A DNA stretch of 57,071 nt from the NCBI GenBank assembly GCA_023807065.1, contig JAJJLU010000393.1:1-57071 (forward strand), in the 5' to 3' direction. This stretch comes from Isotricha intestinalis (lineage: Eukaryota; Ciliophora; Litostomatea; Vestibuliferida; Isotrichidae). Positions 47,851 through 57,071 of the stretch are shown here, piece after piece. The notes under the pieces are model-generated. The model saw only the letters and a list, made by a program, of their open reading frames with translations. It was not told where the DNA came from and ran no database searches. Positions within the stretch are counted from its first letter, which is position 1, and each line of letters opens with the position of its first letter. Made by a program: the position numbers and the translations under genes.

Positions 47851-48364
47851 TTTTTTATTTTTTTTAAAAAGTTTTTTTTTGATTATAAATTTATTTTTTT
47901 GTTATATTTAAATATATTTATTTATATTTATGTATTTAATATTTATTATTCAATATTTATGATGACAATAATATATTTTTTCTAATCAAAAAATAAATTT
48001 AATGAAAGATTTTTCAATAAATAATATCAATGTTTCTCAAAATAAGAATTCAAAGATAATAAAAGAAAATATTTTAAGCAAAAAGATAAAATCAAACAAA
48101 CTATTTTTTTAATTCATTATTAAATTTTACAAATATAAGTAGTAATTCTTTATAATTAAATACAAATAAGTGATGAGATTCTGTTAAAAATGAGATTAAA
48201 AGTAGAAATATTTATAAAAAATCATAATTTATCATAAAGAAATAAATTATTTTCATATATAAATAATCATTAAATTTTTAAATTTTAGAATTAGTATAAA
48301 TATAATTATCTAATATATATAAAAATTTATTTTTTGAGGATATAAAATTTAAATGTTTTAATAA
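47851..48364. other. AT-rich spacer
   Basis: 514 bp between two minus-strand genes; AT-rich, with no recognised element. It includes the BBOF1-like promoter. Confidence 0.45.
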
Positions 48365-49780
48365 TTAATTTATATCAATACTTTTTATATTTTCTTTATT
48401 CAAAGATAATAATTGGTTAAGATTTAATTTTTTATTAATCAAAGAAATTTTTTTTGTTAATATAACTTTATTTTTCTTATTATCATCATCATTATTACTA
48501 TCATTTAATTGAATAGAATATTTAGATTTACTATTATTTGAAGAACAAGTAGAATCATTTAGATTATTTTTAGATAAATTATTTCTTTTTTCAATTATAA
48601 TATTACTATTATTTTTATTATTTTCAAAATCTTCTTTTTTATATATTTTAACATTAGAAAAAAATTTATTCCCTTCAAAATTATAAGAATTTATTCTATT
48701 TTTTTTATAATCAATAATATTATTATTATTATTAATTTTGATAGTTTTATTATTATTATCTTTATTAACATTATCAAAAGTATGAATATCAAAATTTCTA
48801 AAATTTCTTTTTTCGTTTATTGAAAAACTTTTTCTTCCTTCATTTTCATAATAAGAGAATTTAGGAAGTAAAGAATTAATATTATTATAATTAAATTTTT
48901 GATAAAAATCTAAATTAATTGAATTTTTGTTAAAAAAAGAAAAATTATCATTTTTTAAATCATCTCCAAAAATATTTTTAATTTTACTTTGAACAATTTT
49001 ATTATCTAAAATTAAATCGCATGTAGGTCTATTATTAGGATTAAATTGTAATAACATATTAATAATAATATATAATTCTTTAGAATAAAAATTAGGAATA
49101 TTAAGATAGAAACCTTTCATAATTTTTTTATAAATTTCCATAATATTATTACCATTAAAAGGTAAATTAAAAGTACATAATTCATATAAAATAATTCCTA
49201 AACTCCAAATATCACTTTTAAAACTATAAGGTTTATTATTCCAAATTTCAGGAGCTGCATAAATTAAAGTTCCTATTTTAGAATTAAATATATCTTTATT
49301 AGATAATTTTGCTATGTTTAAATCTCCTAATTTTAATATTCCATTTTTACATATAAATATATTTTCACTTTTTAAATCTCTATGAATTAAATTATTATCA
49401 TGTAATATTTTTAATCCTTTTACTATTTGAATAAAATAATACCATATTATTTTTTCTTTAAAATATACTCTTTTAATATTTTTTTGATTTATTATTTTGC
49501 TTTTTAAATCTCCTTCTGATGCATATTCTAATATTAAATTTAATGATTCTGTTTTTTTATCATAAAATGATTCTTTATATGAAATTATATTTTGGTGGGA
49601 AAATGAAGATAAAAATGTTATTTCATTTAATGAATTTATTTTCTCTTTTTCTGATAAATTCTTCATGTTTACTTTTTTTAATGCATATATTTTATTATCT
49701 ATTTTTCTTCTTACTTTATATACTATTCCAAATGAGCCATTTCCTATGTATTTTATTATTTCAAAATTATCTAAAGACAT
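48365..49780 (-). CDS. NEK-family kinase with DLN motif
   Basis: A 471-residue protein. Residues ~6-255 are a NEK-type kinase: IGNGSFGIVYKV, Lys35 in YALKKV, HRDLKSENIF, and GTLIYAAPEIW with SDIWSLGIILYELC. The metal motif reads DLN instead of DFG. Asp is kept, and I associate this variant with some protist NEKs, so activity is likely. The C-terminal ~215 residues are Asn/Ser-rich without a coiled coil. NEKs in ciliates are expanded and act on cilia length and basal bodies. Confidence 0.9.
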   Translation of the reverse strand: MSLDNFEIIKYIGNGSFGIVYKVRRKIDNKIYALKKVNMKNLSEKEKINSLNEITFLSSFSHQNIISYKESFYDKKTESLNLILEYASEGDLKSKIINQKNIKRVYFKEKIIWYYFIQIVKGLKILHDNNLIHRDLKSENIFICKNGILKLGDLNIAKLSNKDIFNSKIGTLIYAAPEIWNNKPYSFKSDIWSLGIILYELCTFNLPFNGNNIMEIYKKIMKGFYLNIPNFYSKELYIIINMLLQFNPNNRPTCDLILDNKIVQSKIKNIFGDDLKNDNFSFFNKNSINLDFYQKFNYNNINSLLPKFSYYENEGRKSFSINEKRNFRNFDIHTFDNVNKDNNNKTIKINNNNNIIDYKKNRINSYNFEGNKFFSNVKIYKKEDFENNKNNSNIIIEKRNNLSKNNLNDSTCSSNNSKSKYSIQLNDSNNDDDNKKNKVILTKKISLINKKLNLNQLLSLNKENIKSIDIN

Positions 49781-49865
49781 TTTTTTTGAAATTTAATTTT
49801 TTAGAATTTAATATATTTTAGAAATTATTAATAAATATATTTTTTTTAAAAATTAATTGAACACT

Positions 49866-50729
49866 TTATTTTAAAAACTCATCATAAAAAGCACTCATCA
49901 TTGAATCTTTTTTTTCAAATTTTTTTTCTACTTCTTTTTTTTCATCTTTAGAGTCATCTTTTTCTTCTTCATTTTTAGAATCATCTTTTTTTTCAAAGTT
50001 TTTTAATTCTTCATTTTGATCTTTTATATAATTTTGAAAAACAGAATCTTTTAAATATCCTTTAATTTCTATTTCTTCTTCTTTTTCATTTTTTGGATTT
50101 ACTACTAAAGTACTATCAAAGATACTAATTATTGATTGTTTAATATTATTATTATTATTATTATTATTTATTGTTTCAATATTTGAAACATCAATTTCTT
50201 TTTTTTCTTCTTCAATAATTTTTTCAATTGGTTCATAATGAGAATGATTAAATCCATTAATATTTGAAGCTTGTAATATATTAAAACTAGACATTTTATG
50301 CATTTGGCTATTTACTTTTTCAGTAAACATTTTAAGAAAATCTTCATTTTTTTTTTCTTGTTCATTTTTATAATCTGAATATTCTTTTTTTAAACTATTC
50401 AATTCAGATTCTAAATTATAACATTTTATTTTTAATGAATCAATTGTTGGTTTAATATAGTTTAAAACTTGATGAAAAGAAATATCTTTATTTTCAACAA
50501 AAATTTCTTTAACTTTTCCTTTAAATTCATTAAAAATCAATTCATTAAATTCAACTTTTTTTTTATAATTTTCAATAAAACAATACAAATTTAAATTATT
50601 AAAATCTTCTTTTGGGATTTTAATATAATTTTTAATTGATTCGACAAAAGCATCATAATTATCTAAGAAAGGAATATTGAAACTTTCAAAATAACAATTG
50701 ATTTTAATGATATTATTTAATTTCTTCAT
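49866..50729 (-). CDS. Coiled-coil protein, possible N-terminal PB1-like fold
   Basis: A 287-residue protein from the ATG at 50729. Residues ~5-75 could be a small ubiquitin/PB1-like domain (KINCYFESFNIPFL, DAFVESIKNYI, NLYCFIENYKKKVEF), but the match is weak. Residues ~100-150 are coiled coil. The C-terminal third is acidic (repeated KKDDSKNEEEKDDSK-type segments) with an eight-Asn run. It shares a 43-bp divergent promoter with the potassium channel. No firm function. Confidence 0.65.
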   Translation of the reverse strand: MKKLNNIIKINCYFESFNIPFLDNYDAFVESIKNYIKIPKEDFNNLNLYCFIENYKKKVEFNELIFNEFKGKVKEIFVENKDISFHQVLNYIKPTIDSLKIKCYNLESELNSLKKEYSDYKNEQEKKNEDFLKMFTEKVNSQMHKMSSFNILQASNINGFNHSHYEPIEKIIEEEKKEIDVSNIETINNNNNNNNIKQSIISIFDSTLVVNPKNEKEEEIEIKGYLKDSVFQNYIKDQNEELKNFEKKDDSKNEEEKDDSKDEKKEVEKKFEKKDSMMSAFYDEFLK

Positions 50730-50772
50730 TTTTTTATATAAGATTTTAAAAATAAATGTTTTAAAAAATAAT
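50730..50772. promoter_or_regulatory. 43-bp divergent promoter
   Basis: Only 43 bp separate the ATGs of the coiled-coil gene (minus) and the potassium channel gene (plus). Both 5' UTRs and core promoters must fit here or overlap coding sequence. No motif recognised. Confidence 0.6.
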
Positions 50773-53286
50773 ATGTCAAATTACATTCAAGGTTTACTTT
50801 CAAAACTTCGCTCAAATGTATTTCAAATGGAAATAGAAGCTTATGAACCAGAAGAAATAAAAGAAGTTCAAGAATGTTTAGATTTAGCTTCAGATGAAGA
50901 AAGAAAAATAAAAAACACTTATGGTTATATTTTAACTGATAAGAATTCTCAATTAGAAACTAGTATTTATTCTCTAAGTTCTTTGTCTACTAATTTTTAT
51001 AATAATAATCATAACAAAATTATTTTTAATTTATTTAATGAACCAATGGAAAAAGTCAGAAAGAAATTTTTTATTTTTTCTAATTTAATTGGAATTTTTG
51101 GATTAATATGTGTTTTTATTACTCAAATTGAATATGAAATTTTATATTATAAAACATTTTATCCTTGTGAAAAAAAAAATAATAAAATTATTAATGTTAA
51201 TTATAAAGGAACTGCAATTAGATATATTAATTTAATCTTTTGTTTGTTAATGGAAATTTCTTGTTTTTTTTATAATTATTACTTATTTAAATTAAAATAT
51301 GAAAATTTAATATATTATGAAAAGAGATTTATGGAAAGTAAATTTTTTGTTATTTTTATTTTTGAAAGTTTAATTATTTTAATTCATCCTTTTCCAAAAT
51401 ATGAAAAATGTGTGGTAATAAATACAGGAAATTTAAAAGTGAATTATAATATACAAACATTTTTATATTCATCAAATTTTTTAAAAGTTTTTTTTATTTT
51501 TCGTTCAATTTTATTAAGATTAAATCCCTTTGAAAAATTTTCAGGAATGACAGAAATAAATCCAAATAAAATAAATGAAGAAGGATTAATATTTACTATA
51601 AAATCACTTCAAAAAGAAAATCCATTTTTTTTTCAAATGATGACTCAATTATCAAGTATAATATTTTTTGGAATTTTATTAAGAATGTTTGAAAGACCAG
51701 TAAAAATAAACTTTAAAGAAAATGATTATGATTTTTTTACAAATGGTTTTTGGAATGTAATATTATCAATGACTACTGTTGGTTATGGTGATTTTTTTCC
51801 AAAAACTCATTTTGGAAGATTTATTATTATCTTTTCTGCTTTTTTTGGAAATTTATTAACTTCAATGACTATTTTAAATTTAACTGAATTTACTAGTTTT
51901 ACAAATGAAGAAAGTAAAAGTTTTTTAATTTTAAATAGAATTAAAATTAGAAAAGAATTAAATAATACTTGTGAAAAAATTTTATTTTTAGCTTTTAAAG
52001 TTAAACAAAAATGCTATGAAGAAACTATTGAAGAAAGATTTTCTGATAGTGATTATAATAAATTAACTAGATTATTAAAAATAGAAATTGATAAAAAAGA
52101 TTTTTTAAAAAAACAACTTTCAAAAGATGCTTTAAATTCTCCTGAAGAAATAATAAAAGCTACTTCATTAAAAATTGACACAAATTTAAAAATGATAAAA
52201 AATTCTTTGAAAATTTTAGAAAAAATGAAAGCAAAGTTAAATGTACAATTAATTCAACAAACTATTTTATTTAAACAATTAGAACAAATTAATCTTTTAT
52301 ATAAAGTTTATATTAAAACTTTTATTTATTATGAATTTATTGTTCATCAACCTAAAGTTGTTAAATATTTAAAACCTTTTAAATATGAAAATGAAGAAAT
52401 AAATTTGAAACATAGTAATGTTTATAATAATAGTGAAGCTAATAAAAATAATTATATTAAAAGAATGAGTATTATTAATATTATTAATAAAACTAATTTA
52501 ATTGAAAAGAAAAAAAAAAAATTAGATGAGGGAAAATATTTCTATGGAAATAATTCTATTTTAAAAATTGATATTTCTTCTTTACAATATGAATTTTTTA
52601 ATTTTGATTTTGATTTTTATTCTTATTTATTTAAAAATGACATTAGTAGTTTATATTATAATAATATTTCACATAAAATTTTTCATAATTCAATTACTTC
52701 ATCAATAAATCAATTTCATAGGAAAAAAAATATAGAAATAGAACATTTTCTTCCAAAAAAAGATTTTATTATTAATCAATTTAATCTTATTCAAATTAAT
52801 AATAATAAAAAACTTCAATTAATTTTGAAAAAAGCTTCTTTTCCTACTTATAAGGCTTTAAAAAAATTTAAAATGAATTCTTTCACTTCAAGTGATATTA
52901 TTAGTATTAAAGATTTTATTGATGACATTAAAAATAATAATGAAGAAAAAAAAATTAAAACTTTTAAAAAAAGTAAAAGTATTGTTTTAAATAAAAGCCA
53001 AAAAAAAATTAAAAATAAAAAAATCAAAAGAAGTAATAGTCAAAATAATTTTAGAAATTTTAAAAAATTAGAAATAAAATTTGACTTCAATAAATCTGAT
53101 AATTTTATTAATGAAAATTTTAAAGATGATAGAAATATTAATTTTAGAAAAAATAATTTTTTAAAATTAATTTCTCCAAAAAGAAAAGAAAGAAGAATTA
53201 ATAAAAATAAAATTAATTTTGTTAATGATGACAATAATATTAGTGAAATAACTATGAAAAGAGATAAATCAGTTTCTTTTTATTAA
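50773..53286 (+). CDS. SK-like six-transmembrane potassium channel
   Basis: An 837-residue protein starting at the ATG at 50773; an upstream TTG opening (50698) overlaps the divergent gene and is rejected. Six hydrophobic segments lie between residues ~95 and 370. S4 has few charges (FFIFRSILLRLNPF), as in weakly voltage-sensing SK channels. The pore helix and filter MTTVGYGDFFP (Gly337-Tyr338-Gly339) mark potassium selectivity. After S6 a helical region (~385-480) sits where SK channels bind calmodulin. The last ~300 residues are Lys/Asn-rich. Likely a plasma-membrane or ciliary-membrane K+ channel; Ca2+ gating is an inference. Confidence 0.92.
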   Translation: MSNYIQGLLSKLRSNVFQMEIEAYEPEEIKEVQECLDLASDEERKIKNTYGYILTDKNSQLETSIYSLSSLSTNFYNNNHNKIIFNLFNEPMEKVRKKFFIFSNLIGIFGLICVFITQIEYEILYYKTFYPCEKKNNKIINVNYKGTAIRYINLIFCLLMEISCFFYNYYLFKLKYENLIYYEKRFMESKFFVIFIFESLIILIHPFPKYEKCVVINTGNLKVNYNIQTFLYSSNFLKVFFIFRSILLRLNPFEKFSGMTEINPNKINEEGLIFTIKSLQKENPFFFQMMTQLSSIIFFGILLRMFERPVKINFKENDYDFFTNGFWNVILSMTTVGYGDFFPKTHFGRFIIIFSAFFGNLLTSMTILNLTEFTSFTNEESKSFLILNRIKIRKELNNTCEKILFLAFKVKQKCYEETIEERFSDSDYNKLTRLLKIEIDKKDFLKKQLSKDALNSPEEIIKATSLKIDTNLKMIKNSLKILEKMKAKLNVQLIQQTILFKQLEQINLLYKVYIKTFIYYEFIVHQPKVVKYLKPFKYENEEINLKHSNVYNNSEANKNNYIKRMSIINIINKTNLIEKKKKKLDEGKYFYGNNSILKIDISSLQYEFFNFDFDFYSYLFKNDISSLYYNNISHKIFHNSITSSINQFHRKKNIEIEHFLPKKDFIINQFNLIQINNNKKLQLILKKASFPTYKALKKFKMNSFTSSDIISIKDFIDDIKNNNEEKKIKTFKKSKSIVLNKSQKKIKNKKIKRSNSQNNFRNFKKLEIKFDFNKSDNFINENFKDDRNINFRKNNFLKLISPKRKERRINKNKINFVNDDNNISEITMKRDKSVSFY

Positions 53287-53449
53287 AATATTATTAAAAA
53301 AAGGATTATGATTATAACAATTATATTTATATATTTTATATAATTAAATAATATTTTAATATTTTATTTAAAATAATTAATTATATTATTTAATTCTTTA
53401 TTATTTTTAGGTAAAGATTACAATTAAAAAAAAACAACCTTAGAAAAAA

Positions 53450-53884
53450 ATGTCATCAAAAAATATAACTTTCAACTTAGAATCTTCAGAAAATGAAAAT
53501 ATTAAAAACTTGAAAAGTTTAGTTTTATTAGATAAAGAAAAATCACAATCCAAAAGAAGAAATTCAAAAAATACATTATCGTCATTAGAAGGAATAAGTA
53601 CTAAATTTTCAATAAATAATAAATTAAGAAGAAGACCAAGATATTCTATTCTTTCTTCAGAAATGCAATTATTAAAAGAAAATGAAAATAATATTCGAAT
53701 TGACGCTTTTGGAAATGAAATTAAAAAAGGAGAAAAAAATTATAAAGTTAGTTTTATAGATCAAATATCTTCTGATAAAATTGCTGAAATTATTTTAATT
53801 GAAACTAATGAAATTATTATTAAAAATAAAAAAAATAATGATGAAAAAGATTATTGTAAATGTAATACTTGTTTTATTTTTTGA
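53450..53884 (+). CDS. Small Cys-tailed protein, FGNEIKKG motif
   Basis: A 144-residue protein, 163 bp after the channel gene. A basic Arg/Ser-rich N-terminal half (SKRRNSKNTL, LRRRPRYSIL) offers basophilic kinase sites. It is followed by RIDAFGNEIKKGEKNYKVSF with IDQIS after it, and a C-terminus YCKCNTCFIF. The three Cys near the end suit palmitoylation, as in the Rab-like protein at 20465. The central motif looks conserved rather than random, but I cannot assign it to a named family. Stop is TGA. Probably a membrane-associated signalling adaptor, by inference only. Confidence 0.68.
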   Translation: MSSKNITFNLESSENENIKNLKSLVLLDKEKSQSKRRNSKNTLSSLEGISTKFSINNKLRRRPRYSILSSEMQLLKENENNIRIDAFGNEIKKGEKNYKVSFIDQISSDKIAEIILIETNEIIIKNKKNNDEKDYCKCNTCFIF

Positions 53885-54169
53885 AAAATTTAATTTGGTA
53901 TCTTTTTTATTGAAATTATTTTTTGGAAAAATATTATTTATATAGTTTTGAAAAAATAATTTTAATGTTATTAAAAGGTATTAAATGTTTATATTTAATT
54001 TATTATAGTTTAAATTTAATAATTTTTTTTATAATAGTATTACAATTTATTAAATAAGTTTTTTAATATTGTTATTAATATTATTTTAATATAAAAAATA
54101 TATTTTAATCATAAAAAATAAATCTTAAAAATTTTCCAAATTTAAAAGAAAATTAAATAAAAGAAAAAT
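53885..54169. other. AT-rich spacer
   Basis: 285 bp of AT-rich sequence between two plus-strand genes, with no recognised element. Confidence 0.4.
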
Positions 54170-57071
54170 ATGTTTAAAGGTAAAAAACATTTAAATTTGT
54201 AAGTATAAAAAATAATAATATAGATAGTCCAAACGTGAGTTTGTCATCGTTATTAAGAAAAAAGAATAATTTAAAAAGAAGGCAATTAATAAATAAAGAT
54301 ATGCATTTATTTAAAAATCCAAATTCTCAAAAAAGAAATAATCAAAATACAAAAAAAAATTATAGTAGAAATTACATGACAACAAATTCATTATATTCAT
54401 TTTTAAATTCTTTTGATAATTTAAAAGTAAAAGAAAATAAAACAACAGATTCATCAACAATAGATAATTATAATAGTTTTAGAAATTATTCAAAAATGAT
54501 AAATAATATAAAAAAAAATTCTCATGAACAAAGTTTATCAATTACAAATAATAAAATAAATAATAATCCAATTAAACCAAATCATAAATTAATTTTAAGT
54601 GAAGAATTATCTAATAATAATAATTTAATTCTTGGTTATAATTCATTTAAAAATAATAATAATAATATTATTAATAAATCTGTTAGTCCTTATAATACAA
54701 TTGATTTAAATAATGATAAAAGTATTATTAATAATTATTCTAAAATGAAATTGAAAAAAGTTAATTCTAAATCTGATTATAATGTTTCTTATTTTAATAA
54801 TTTTATTAATGGAAAAAGAAATTTGAAAAACAATTTAGTTAAAATTGATAATAATAAAAATGAAGAAAATTATGATTCTGAAGATGAAAAAATGTTTAAT
54901 TCTTCTGATGATGAGAATGATAATTTTATTTTAAAAAGAAGAAAAAGAAATATAAAAAATGATTTTATGTTAAATTTTAAAAATAAAGATTCTCAAAATA
55001 CAATAAATTTAGATATTGAAAATAAAATTGGAAATAAAAATTCTTCTAATTTTTCAATAGTTAAAAATGATAATTTTAATATATCAAATAACTCAAAAAG
55101 TAGAAATATTAATCAAAATACAATTTTTTCTTTTTCAAATGAAAGTTTAGATAATTCAAATAATCAAAAATTTTTTAGAAAAAAACATTTTTCTCATAAA
55201 CCAAAAACTTTAATCATGAAAAATTCAATTAAATTATTAAGTAGTCAAAGTGAAAATGATGAGAATTATAATAAAAAAAAAATGAATAAAATTCATTTTC
55301 ATGTTATGACTGATAGTGAAAATAATAATAAAAAAATACATAATGGTTTTATTTCTAGATTAAAAAGTTATCATAAAAATAAATTAAGAAATAATGAAAA
55401 ATATTCTAAAATTTTTATTAATTCTGAACCGAAATTATTAAATGAAGATTTATTAAATCAAAATATTTATTTTAAAAAAGAACAAACTCCTTTTCAAATT
55501 AATCAATTAAAAAGTAGTTTATTAAATAAAAAATATTTAACTCTTAGTTCTTGGAATTATGATAATAATGAAAATTATAATTTCAATAGTTCTGAAAATG
55601 AAAGTGATGATAATAATAATTTAATTATAAATAAAAATAATAATTATTATAGAAGTAATCCTTCTTTCATTGAAAATATTTATCATGATAAAGCTTTATC
55701 TTTATATTCTCAAGAAAAAAATTCTTATGTTACTTTAAGTAAAGATAATTCTTTTATTTTTTTTGATGAAAAAGATAAGGAAAATAATAAGAAAAAGCTT
55801 AATAAAAGATTTTTAAGACAATTATCTAAAATTCCTGAAGTTAAAGAAAAAAAAAATTATAGTTTATTTAATAATGTTAATATTGATAAAAATATAGAAG
55901 AAAAAATTTTTAAAAGATTTATTTATTGTTATAGTTTGCCGTTGAAAAAAATTAGAGATTTGAATATTAAATTTTTAAAAAAAGAAAAAAAAGATTTAAG
56001 TAAATTTTCAAATAAAATAAGTGATAGTTCTTATCTTTTAAATTCTTTTATTAGTTTTAAAACAATTTCTAATTTAACAAATTATTCACATTTAAAAAGT
56101 AAATCTGTAAAATTTTTAACAGAAGATATTTTTATTAAAAACAATTATATTTTTAGAAAAAAAAAAGGGAAAAAATTAATTCGTTTTTTAGAATCTCAAA
56201 TAAGTGAAAATTTTAATAATAACTCTTTTTTGAATAATTATTATAAAGAAAAACTTTTAATTTCAGTTGCAAATTATAAAAACAAACAATTAGAAAAAAT
56301 AGATGATAAAATAGAAGAAATGATAAAGATTAAAAGTAAAGAAACATTAAGATTCAAAAAAGAATTATTTACAAAAAAAATAATAAATTTATATACTCAA
56401 CAAAGAATCATAAATCATTTTTTAAAAAGAACTTTATTATTAACTCAATTTGAAACTTTAAATTTAAATTTGCCTTTGTTTATAAAAAGAATTTTAATAA
56501 AAAAATATTTGAAAATAAATTTTATGATCAAATAATAAGAAGTACATATTTATTAACTGATATATCAAATTATAATAATGAAAAAACAATAATAAAAAAT
56601 TTTGATGAAAAAAAAAAAATGAAAACAACAATAAGATTTAAATCAACAAAAACAAAAGAAGAAATAATAATATTATTACCTTCAGAAAAATATATGAATA
56701 ATTTTATGATAAGTGATTCAATAGAAATAAAAAAAAAAAAAAATATTTATTATAAAAATATAATAATAACTAATAAGGGTTCTTATTTTAATTTAAAATC
56801 ATTTCAAACAAAAAAAACAATGAATGTAATAAAAAGAAAAAATGTAACTTGTTTAACAAATAAAACTTTTACTCAAAGACTTATAAAAAAAAAGTTAAAA
56901 GTATCAGAGAAAAAAATAATATTTGAGAAGAATTTTTTTAATAGAAGAAGAAATGCAATTGTAAATAAAAAATTAAATGAATTTCATAAAAGAGAAGAAA
57001 AAGAAAAAATAATATTTTTAAGAAAAAAAGAAGAAATTTTATTTCAAAGTCCATTGAATAAGAAAATAAAT
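54170..57071 (+). CDS. Large Asn-rich orphan, frame-disrupted, runs off the window
   Basis: Modelled as exon 1 (54170-54179, MFK plus one base), a 44-nt intron and a long exon from 54224; the frame itself has no nearby ATG (only GTG at 54235; first internal ATG at 54301). The first ~560 residues are Asn/Ser/Lys-rich and disordered; later residues are helical. The frame stops with TAA at 56533, but coding character continues at once in the -1 frame from about 56520 to the window end with no stop for over 180 codons (FYDQIIRSTYLLTD onward). The break sits at AAATTTT (56517-56523). A one-base error in the T run, a frameshift mutation, or -1 ribosomal frameshifting could explain it. Function unknown; the 3' end is missing. 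Confidence 0.65.
54180..54223 (+). other. Candidate 44-nt intron
   Basis: Starts GTAAAAAACA and ends AATATAG, phase 1, joining MFK to DSPNVSLSSLLRKK. A nested GT at 54199 gives a frame with an immediate stop, so the longer form is preferred. Supported by border consensus and by the lack of another ATG. Confidence 0.5.
56517..56523 (+). other. Frame break at AAATTTT (possible -1 slippery site)
   Basis: In the upstream frame this reads A AAT TTT, the X XXY YYZ pattern. Slipping back one base gives AAA TTT TAT GAT CAA, which is exactly the open downstream frame, and the zero-frame stop follows 9 bases later. The downstream frame has been open only since 56454. A missing T in the four-T run gives the same protein junction. 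Confidence 0.55.

Noticed and set aside
56530..56535. Euplotes-type +1 frameshift at AAA TAA
   Set aside because: The +1 frame hits TGA within about ten codons; other genes here end normally at AAA TAA.
56478..56539. 62-nt intron explaining the frame break (GTTTAT...ATAAG)
   Set aside because: Length would restore frame, but donor GTTT and acceptor AAG break the GTAA...TAG rule seen in all other introns, and the segment has coding character. Held as a weak alternative.
1..57071. tRNA, rRNA, transposase or integrase genes
   Set aside because: No T-loop or rRNA core motifs and no transposase signatures found by reading; a computed search could still find a diverged tRNA.

Overview
The window looks like the end of a macronuclear chromosome of a ciliate with a very AT-rich genome. 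It opens directly with CCCCAAT-type telomere repeats (1-28), followed by about 1.8 kb of gene-free subtelomeric DNA, then dense eukaryotic genes on both strands. All three standard stop codons end genes here: TAA mostly, TGA at 7775, 19691, 34491 and 53884, and TAG at 26797. Glutamine is written CAA, so the Tetrahymena/Paramecium and Euplotes codes are excluded. Most genes are single open frames. The six introns I can model are 26-66 nt long, start with GTAA and end with TAG. Centriole and cilia genes, standard code, extreme AT content and bacterial-type peptidoglycan peptidases with signal peptides best fit a bacterivorous litostome such as a rumen entodiniomorph. That lineage assignment is inference.

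Layout. 1-5985: telomere, paired GC-rich hairpins, a secreted GPI-type Cys-rich surface protein, a doubtful small two-exon gene and a membrane-anchored TLDc protein. 5986-12391: a PUF RNA-binding protein, a PTPDC1-type phosphatase with a lipid-anchor N-terminus, a PP2C phosphatase and a basic orphan. 12635-15135: two tandem secreted NlpC/P60-like peptidases (probable bacterial origin) and a TPM-like membrane protein. 15218-24476: orphans, a double START-like protein, a TUTase/non-canonical poly(A) polymerase, a degenerate Rab-like protein, PPWD1 and RRP8. 24865-34946: a MAPK-like kinase with a huge activation-loop insert, a DENN protein, an FHA protein, a C-H-D cysteine protease-like protein and POC1. 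35244-43196: ankyrin-SAM protein, RRM-CCCH protein related to CNOT4 without its RING, GATase-like protein, UAS-UBX protein and an orphan with a CPPC motif. 43379-57071: SNF1-type and NEK-type kinases, coiled-coil proteins including a BBOF1 candidate, an SK-like potassium channel, a small Cys-tailed protein, and a large Asn-rich protein that runs off the window and contains a frame disruption.

The genes do not form one pathway. Recurrent themes are the ciliary/basal-body apparatus (POC1, BBOF1-like, PTPDC1-like, NEK), RNA biology (PUF, TUTase, PPWD1, RRP8, CNOT4-like), signalling and bacterial digestion. Spacers can be tiny (41 bp between the Rab-like gene and PPWD1; 43 bp between two divergent genes at 50730-50772), so promoters must be very compact.

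Several open frames begin at TTG or GTG. I moved those starts to the first ATG, or to a spliced upstream ATG where a good intron exists. No rRNA, tRNA, CRISPR array or transposon was seen.
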